Of a stretch of DNA of 64,000 nucleotides, positions 59,632 through 64,000 are shown one piece after another. Source of the DNA: Pseudoxanthomonas kalamensis DSM 18571 (lineage in GTDB: Bacteria > Pseudomonadota > Gammaproteobacteria > Xanthomonadales > Xanthomonadaceae); the NCBI RefSeq assembly GCF_010211745.1, contig NZ_PDWQ01000001.1:692501-756500 (forward strand). Direction: 5' to 3'. Each line of letters begins with the position of its first letter. The stretch's first letter is position 1. Both the position numbers and the translations under genes were made by a program. The notes under the pieces were generated by a model. That model saw only the letters and a program-made list of their open reading frames with translations. It was not told where the DNA came from and did not search any database.

Positions 59632-60015
59632 TCAGTCTTCGTCGTCGTCCTGCAACACCTTGCGCTGCATCGCGTCCAGATAGGCGTCGACTTCCTCGAT
59701 GGAGGTGAAGATGTCTCCCAGCGGTACCGCCTTGACCACGTCGAAGACCTTCTGGATCTGCGGCTGCGGGTTCAGCACCAGCACCTTGCCGCCGTGTTCG
59801 GCCTGAGCCTTGCGCGCCTTGAAGATGGAACGGATGCCGGCGCTGCTGATGTACTCCAGCTCGGTCAGGTCCAGCAACAGCGAATGCGGACGCTCGGCCA
59901 GCGCGGGCGCCAGCGCCGCATCGAACGCGTCGCAGGTGTGCGTATCCAGCCGGCCGCTCAGCTGCACACGGCGACTGCCGCCGCGATCGTCCTGCAGTCG
60001 GATGTCCAGACTCAT
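59632..60015 (-). CDS. STAS-domain anti-sigma-factor antagonist (first copy)
   Basis: A 127-residue paralogue of the following gene, with phosphoacceptor region YISSAGIRSIFKARK and tail SIEEVDAYLDAMQRKVL ending in an acidic patch. The ATG overlaps the stop of the RsbW-like gene (ATGA), giving tight coupling in the partner-switching module. Confidence 0.92.
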   Translation of the reverse strand: MSLDIRLQDDRGGSRRVQLSGRLDTHTCDAFDAALAPALAERPHSLLLDLTELEYISSAGIRSIFKARKAQAEHGGKVLVLNPQPQIQKVFDVVKAVPLGDIFTSIEEVDAYLDAMQRKVLQDDDED

Positions 60016-60446
60016 GCCGCGTCCCCGGATTCGGGAATACGAAGATCCACCCGCAGCACGTTGCAATGGCCGTCGCGTTCGTAGTCGATGTTGCTGGCCA
60101 GCTGGCGGATCAGATAGACGCCCAGCCCACCAAGCGGGCGCTCGCTGATGTCGGTGTCCAGATCCGGTTCGGGCGCGCTGAGCGGGTTGAACGGCGCGCC
60201 GGTGTCGCGGAATTCCAGACGCAGGATGTCGCCGTGGATACCGATGTCCACCGACAACTCGTGCTGGGCCATGCCATTGGGTTCGCCACCGTAGTCGATG
60301 GCGTTGCTGGCCAGCTCCTCGACCACCAGCCGCACGTCGTTGCGCACGCTGTGGTCGATACGATGCAGGTTGAGCACCGCTTCCAGCGATGCATTGAGGT
60401 CTTCGACGCGGGCGTATTCGCCGGGCACGATCAGCCGGATCAGCAT
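60012..60446 (-). CDS. RsbW-like serine kinase / anti-sigma ATPase
   Basis: A 144-residue GHKL-ATPase. The N-box is VRLVVEELASNAIDYG, G1 DTGAPFNPL, and G2 GGLGVYLIRQLASN. It should phosphorylate the STAS proteins and sequester a target, such as a sigma factor or another output protein not encoded here. It overlaps the upstream phosphatase gene by 7 bp and the downstream STAS gene by 4 bp. Confidence 0.92.
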   Translation of the reverse strand: MLIRLIVPGEYARVEDLNASLEAVLNLHRIDHSVRNDVRLVVEELASNAIDYGGEPNGMAQHELSVDIGIHGDILRLEFRDTGAPFNPLSAPEPDLDTDISERPLGGLGVYLIRQLASNIDYERDGHCNVLRVDLRIPESGDAA

Positions 60447-62482
60447 GCGAGCGGTTCCTGTCGGGTGGTGGAAGGGGTCGGGTGTGGATCGTGGTGCAGA
60501 CGCATCGCCAGCAGGGTGATGTCGTCCGATTGCGGCGCCGGTTTGGCGAAAGCGTGCACGCGCGCGGCGACGCTGTCGCACAGTCCCTGCACGTCCAGTT
60601 CCGGCTGCAGCGATTCGACCAGATGGCCGCTGCCGAAGGCCACGTTGTCGGGGTTGAAGGCCTCGGTGACGCCATCGGTGTAGGCGACCAGGGTGGCCTC
60701 GGGCGGCAAGCGGCCGTGCCAGACCGGGAAGTCCTCGCTGACCTCGAAGCCCAGCGGCGGCCCGGCTTCGACCGGTAGCGTCTCGCAGCGGCCGTCGGCA
60801 TGCAGCAGCAGCGGGCGTTCGTGGCCGGCGCTGGCCAGCGCGCATTCGCCGCTGTGCAGGTCGATGCGGCCGAACAGCACGGTGACGAACATGCAGGTGT
60901 CGTTGCCCTCGACCAGTTGGCGCGAGGCCTCGGCCAGCACCTGGTCGGGCGAACGGCTGCCGCGGGCGGCGACTTCCAGCACGGTGACGGTGCGCGCCAT
61001 GAACAGCGCGGCCGGCACGCCCTTGTCGGAAACGTCGCCGATGGCGAACCACAGCGCGCCTTCCTCGGCATCGACGAAGCTGTAGAAATCGCCGCCGACC
61101 GTCTTCGCCGGTTCGAGCAGGGCGCCAACCTCCAGCCGCAGTGCGCCGCCCAGGCCGATTACCCGGCCGCGCGGCAGCATCGCCTGCTGGATGTCGCGCG
61201 CGATCGACAGCTCACTCTCCAGCTTCTGCCGCGCCGCGGCCATGTCCTCGATCTCGTCCATCTGCTGGCGGATCGACAATCGGGCCTGCTCCAGCGTGCG
61301 CGCCAGCACGCCGACCTCGTTGCTGCCCGGCGTTTCGCTCACCGGGGTTTCGTAGTGGCCTTCGACCATGCCGGCGGCGGCGGCGGTCAACTGCTCCAAC
61401 GGCTGGCTGATGCGGCGCGACATCCGGCTGATCAGCAGCATGCAGACCAGGGTCAGCAGCACGCCGCCGGCCAGCAGCAACCACAGCGCGTGTTCCAGCC
61501 GTGCGGTGATCGGCGAGGACGCCTGCGAGACCAGCAATTTCCAGCCGCTCTCGTCGACCGGCTCGATCACGGTGAAGTACTTCTCGCCGCTGTCCACCGC
61601 GGTGTGGCTGAGATAGGCGAAATGCGGTACCGGCGCCGCGGCGGCGTCGGCCAGCGGCTGCAGGTCGCTGCGACCGCTGCGCTGGACGAACTGCGGCAGC
61701 GACAGGTTGTCGGCGACGTCCACGCCGGGGTAGTCGGCCAGGGTGCCGGAGGGCGAGATCAGGCCGGCGCGCCAGCCGGCGGTACGGGCCAGCGGCTCGA
61801 TGCGCTGCTTCAGGCTGGACAGCGGCACGTCCAGGCTGACCATGCCGCGGGTGGCCACGCCGGCGCCTTCGCGGCGCAGCGGCCGGTTGTAGGTCAGCAT
61901 CCACACGTTGCCGGCGGTTTCGTTGAAATAGGCGTCCGACCACCAGCCGTCCGGCGCGGCGATCGTGCGCCGGTACCAGGCCTGGCTGCGGAAGTCGTAG
62001 CCATTGGCGATGAAGTCGCGGTCGGCGCCGTGTGCGGAAATGTAGTGCGCGAACGCGGGCACGGCCGGGTCGTCGGACTCCAGGATCAGCAGGCCGCCAG
62101 CGCAATCCGGGGTGGCGCGCACCATCGCCCGCATCGCGGTCATCAGTTCGCCGGAGTCCAGATCCGAATTGGCCACCAGGTCCGACACGCCGCGGGTGGT
62201 GATGGTCACCATCTGCATCATGGTGCCGAGCCGGTCGACGGTTTCCTTGCTGCTGGCGCGGACGTCGAGACGGGCCTCGTCGAGGATCGCGCGGCGCGCG
62301 TACCAGGCCGCGCCGATCGTGACCAGCAGCAGCACGGCCACGATCAATGCCCCGGTCAGCAGCGCGATCCGGGTGCGCAGGCTGTGCCGCCAGCGGACGC
62401 GGCCGGCCTGCGACAGCGATGGGTCCTGCCGGGTTCCGAGCATCGGTCCCGTTTTCCCTGAATTTGTCCCCGAGCCGATCAT
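60440..62482 (-). CDS. Membrane SpoIIE/PP2C-type phosphatase with sensor and HAMP domains
   Basis: About 680 residues. An N-terminal membrane helix (IALLTGALIVAVLLLVTIGAAW) is followed by a ~290-residue periplasmic Cache-like sensor, a second helix (LLLAGGVLLTLVCMLLI), HAMP (ISQPLEQLTAAAAGMV), a coiled coil, and a SpoIIE phosphatase with metal aspartates in VGGDFYSFV, FAIGDVSDKG and SDDITLLAMR. It would dephosphorylate the STAS proteins in response to an external signal. ATG 62482 with AGGAAA 8 nt upstream was preferred; ATG 62443 is an alternative. Confidence 0.9.
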   Translation of the reverse strand: MIGSGTNSGKTGPMLGTRQDPSLSQAGRVRWRHSLRTRIALLTGALIVAVLLLVTIGAAWYARRAILDEARLDVRASSKETVDRLGTMMQMVTITTRGVSDLVANSDLDSGELMTAMRAMVRATPDCAGGLLILESDDPAVPAFAHYISAHGADRDFIANGYDFRSQAWYRRTIAAPDGWWSDAYFNETAGNVWMLTYNRPLRREGAGVATRGMVSLDVPLSSLKQRIEPLARTAGWRAGLISPSGTLADYPGVDVADNLSLPQFVQRSGRSDLQPLADAAAAPVPHFAYLSHTAVDSGEKYFTVIEPVDESGWKLLVSQASSPITARLEHALWLLLAGGVLLTLVCMLLISRMSRRISQPLEQLTAAAAGMVEGHYETPVSETPGSNEVGVLARTLEQARLSIRQQMDEIEDMAAARQKLESELSIARDIQQAMLPRGRVIGLGGALRLEVGALLEPAKTVGGDFYSFVDAEEGALWFAIGDVSDKGVPAALFMARTVTVLEVAARGSRSPDQVLAEASRQLVEGNDTCMFVTVLFGRIDLHSGECALASAGHERPLLLHADGRCETLPVEAGPPLGFEVSEDFPVWHGRLPPEATLVAYTDGVTEAFNPDNVAFGSGHLVESLQPELDVQGLCDSVAARVHAFAKPAPQSDDITLLAMRLHHDPHPTPSTTRQEPLAC

Positions 62483-62658
62483 ACGCCGGATTTCCTGCAG
62501 GGGGACGACAGTGGTCCCATTTTGGTCATGCCTTGCCTCGGGACGGGCACACGCCGACCGCATCCATACGCCTGTGTCGGTGCGCCTTGCTGCGCTAGAC
62601 TTCGAAGTTCGAACAAGAACGACTGCCGCTCTGCTGCGCGGCACCTCAGGGAGTGGCG

Positions 62659-64000
62659 ATGAACTGGCTGAACGAGATGCTGCACAACGACCCCGATCCG
62701 GTCGAGACCCGCGAATGGGTCGAGTCGATGAAGGCGGTCATCGACGCCTCCGGCCCGCAGCGCGCGCATCAATTGCTGGAAGGCATGGTCGAGGTCACCC
62801 GCCGTTCCGGCGCCTTCCTGCCGTTCTCGCCGACCACCGAGTACGTCAACACCATCGCCCCGGCGCTGGAGGCCAAATCGCCCGGCGACGCCGAGATGGA
62901 GTGGAAGCTGCGCTGCCTGATCCGCTGGAACGCGATGGCCACCGTGGTCCGCGCCAATCGCAAGCCCGGCGACCTTGGCGGTCACATCGCCAGCTTCGCC
63001 TCCTCGGCCACCCTGTACGACGTCGGCTTCAACCACTTCTGGCGCGCGCCCAGCGACAGCCATCCCGGCGACCTGCTGTACATCCAGGGCCACAGCTCGC
63101 CCGGCGTGTATGCGCGCGCTTTCCTCGAAGGCCGCATCAGCGAATCGCAGCTGGACAACTTCCGCATGGAAGTGGATGGTCGCGGCATTTCCTCCTATCC
63201 GCACCCGTGGCTGATGCCGGAGTTCTGGCAGACCCCGACCGTGTCGATGGGTCTGGGCCCGCTGAGCGCGATCTACCAGGCGCAGTTCATGAAGTACCTG
63301 GAGCACCGCGGCCTGATCGAGCCGTCCGACCGCAAGGTCTGGTGCTTCCTCGGCGACGGCGAGACTGACGAGCCGGAGAGCCTGGGCGCGATCGCGCTGG
63401 CGGGCCGCGAAGGGCTGGACAACCTGGTGTTCGTCATCAACTGCAACCTGCAGCGCCTGGACGGCCCGGTGCGCGGCAACGGCAAGATCATCCAGGAGCT
63501 GGAAGGCGTGTTTCGCGGCGGCGGTTGGAACGTCATCAAGCTGATCTGGGGCAGCTACTGGGATCCGCTTCTGGCCCGAGACAGCGGCGGCGTGCTGAAG
63601 AAGCTGATGATGGAAACCGTCGACGGCGAGTACCAGAACTACAAGGCCTTCGGCGGCAAGTACACCCGCGAGCATTTCTTCAACAAGTACCCGGAAACCG
63701 CCGCGCTGGTGGCCAACATGTCCGACGACGACATCTGGCGCCTGAACCGCGGCGGCCACGACCCGCACAAGGTCTATGCGGCCTATCACCAGGCGGTCAA
63801 TACCAAAGGCATGCCGACGGTGATCCTGGCCAAGACCGTGAAGGGCTACGGCATGGGCTCGTCCGGCGAGTCGCTCAACCCGACCCACCAGACCAAGAAG
63901 CTCGACGACGACGCGGTGCGCACCTTCCGCGACCGTTTCCAGATTCCGATCAGCGACAAACAGCTGGCCGAAGCCGAGCAGATCCCGTTCTATCACCCCG
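62659..64000 (+). CDS. aceE: Pyruvate dehydrogenase E1 component AceE (5' part)
   Basis: The first 447 codons of the homodimeric E1 of the pyruvate dehydrogenase complex, running off the window end. The TPP-binding fold shows FLGDGETDEPESLGAIALAGREGLDNLVFVINCN, and GHIASFASSATLYDVGFNHFW and GHSSPGVYARAFLEGR are typical of single-chain E1. CAGGGAG precedes ATG 62659. It is divergent from the phosphatase operon; the palindrome TTCGAAGTTCGAA at 62601-62613 in the 176-bp gap has no known ligand. Confidence 0.95.
   Translation, partial: MNWLNEMLHNDPDPVETREWVESMKAVIDASGPQRAHQLLEGMVEVTRRSGAFLPFSPTTEYVNTIAPALEAKSPGDAEMEWKLRCLIRWNAMATVVRANRKPGDLGGHIASFASSATLYDVGFNHFWRAPSDSHPGDLLYIQGHSSPGVYARAFLEGRISESQLDNFRMEVDGRGISSYPHPWLMPEFWQTPTVSMGLGPLSAIYQAQFMKYLEHRGLIEPSDRKVWCFLGDGETDEPESLGAIALAGREGLDNLVFVINCNLQRLDGPVRGNGKIIQELEGVFRGGGWNVIKLIWGSYWDPLLARDSGGVLKKLMMETVDGEYQNYKAFGGKYTREHFFNKYPETAALVANMSDDDIWRLNRGGHDPHKVYAAYHQAVNTKGMPTVILAKTVKGYGMGSSGESLNPTHQTKKLDDDAVRTFRDRFQIPISDKQLAEAEQIPFYHP

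Noticed and set aside
62601-62613. TTCGAAGTTCGAA palindrome upstream of aceE as a named operator
   Set aside because: It does not match a PdhR or other site I can name, so it is mentioned only in the aceE entry.

Overview
The window is GC-rich chromosomal DNA of a gammaproteobacterium, most likely in the Xanthomonadaceae/Lysobacteraceae. Evidence is the rRNA spacer carrying tRNA-Ala and tRNA-Ile, the orthologue set (RpoH with its xanthomonad-like N-terminus, a Grx/HesB-like/rhodanese fusion, a DUF1704 protein, FrmR-FrmA-FghA, single-chain AceE), and a CGTCATCCCCGCGAA-type interspersed palindrome. The species cannot be named from the sequence.

Layout. 1-3.6 kb: the distal part of an rRNA operon (tRNA-Ala, tRNA-Ile, 23S, 5S, terminator; 16S lies upstream of the window). 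3.7-7.5 kb (-): prpF and acnD of the 2-methylcitrate cycle. 7.8-19.8 kb: housekeeping genes including rpoH, an MHS-family transporter, priA, a MATE exporter, sppA, a short-chain dehydrogenase, two DUF4124 proteins and tsaC. Between priA and the MATE gene is a non-coding region with two perfect, inverted DnaA boxes.

19.8-39.4 kb: a type VI secretion (T6SS) island. It holds a TagX-like peptidoglycan hydrolase, a PAAR tip, an unrecognised membrane protein, TssM, TagF, an OmpA-domain protein, TssA and a 985-residue VgrG, then a lipase effector and its immunity region. The sheath, baseplate, Hcp and ClpV genes are not here. After the intact lipase effector come three Tli4-like immunity lipoproteins (the third frameshifted at a G6 tract). 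They are separated by remnants of other effector C-termini, and one remnant is fused to a piece of vgrG. This looks like an effector-immunity array that grows by recombination, and it is the most interesting part of the window.

39.6-45.1 kb: glutathione-dependent formaldehyde detoxification (frmR-frmA-fghA with a FrmR-type operator), a small conserved protein, a DegV-family protein and a diguanylate cyclase preceded by two CRP/Clp-type palindromes. 45.1-59.2 kb: a pair of overlapping amidohydrolases (one stripped of metal ligands), AMP nucleosidase, DUF924, AlkB, the Grx fusion, an SGNH hydrolase, an AlaA-type aminotransferase, RsgA, a DUF1704 protein, a C4-dicarboxylate symporter and NADP-malic enzyme. 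59.2-62.5 kb (-): a four-gene SpoIIE phosphatase/RsbW-like/STAS/STAS partner-switching operon. 62.7 kb to the end: the 5' part of aceE.

Functional links: dctA and maeB form a C4-acid uptake and decarboxylation route leading towards AceE. The T6SS genes supply membrane complex, tip, effector and regulator but need core genes from elsewhere in the genome. Start codons were chosen from Shine-Dalgarno sites, gene overlaps, codon use and family N-termini. Long open frames antisense to the GC-rich genes were treated as shadows.
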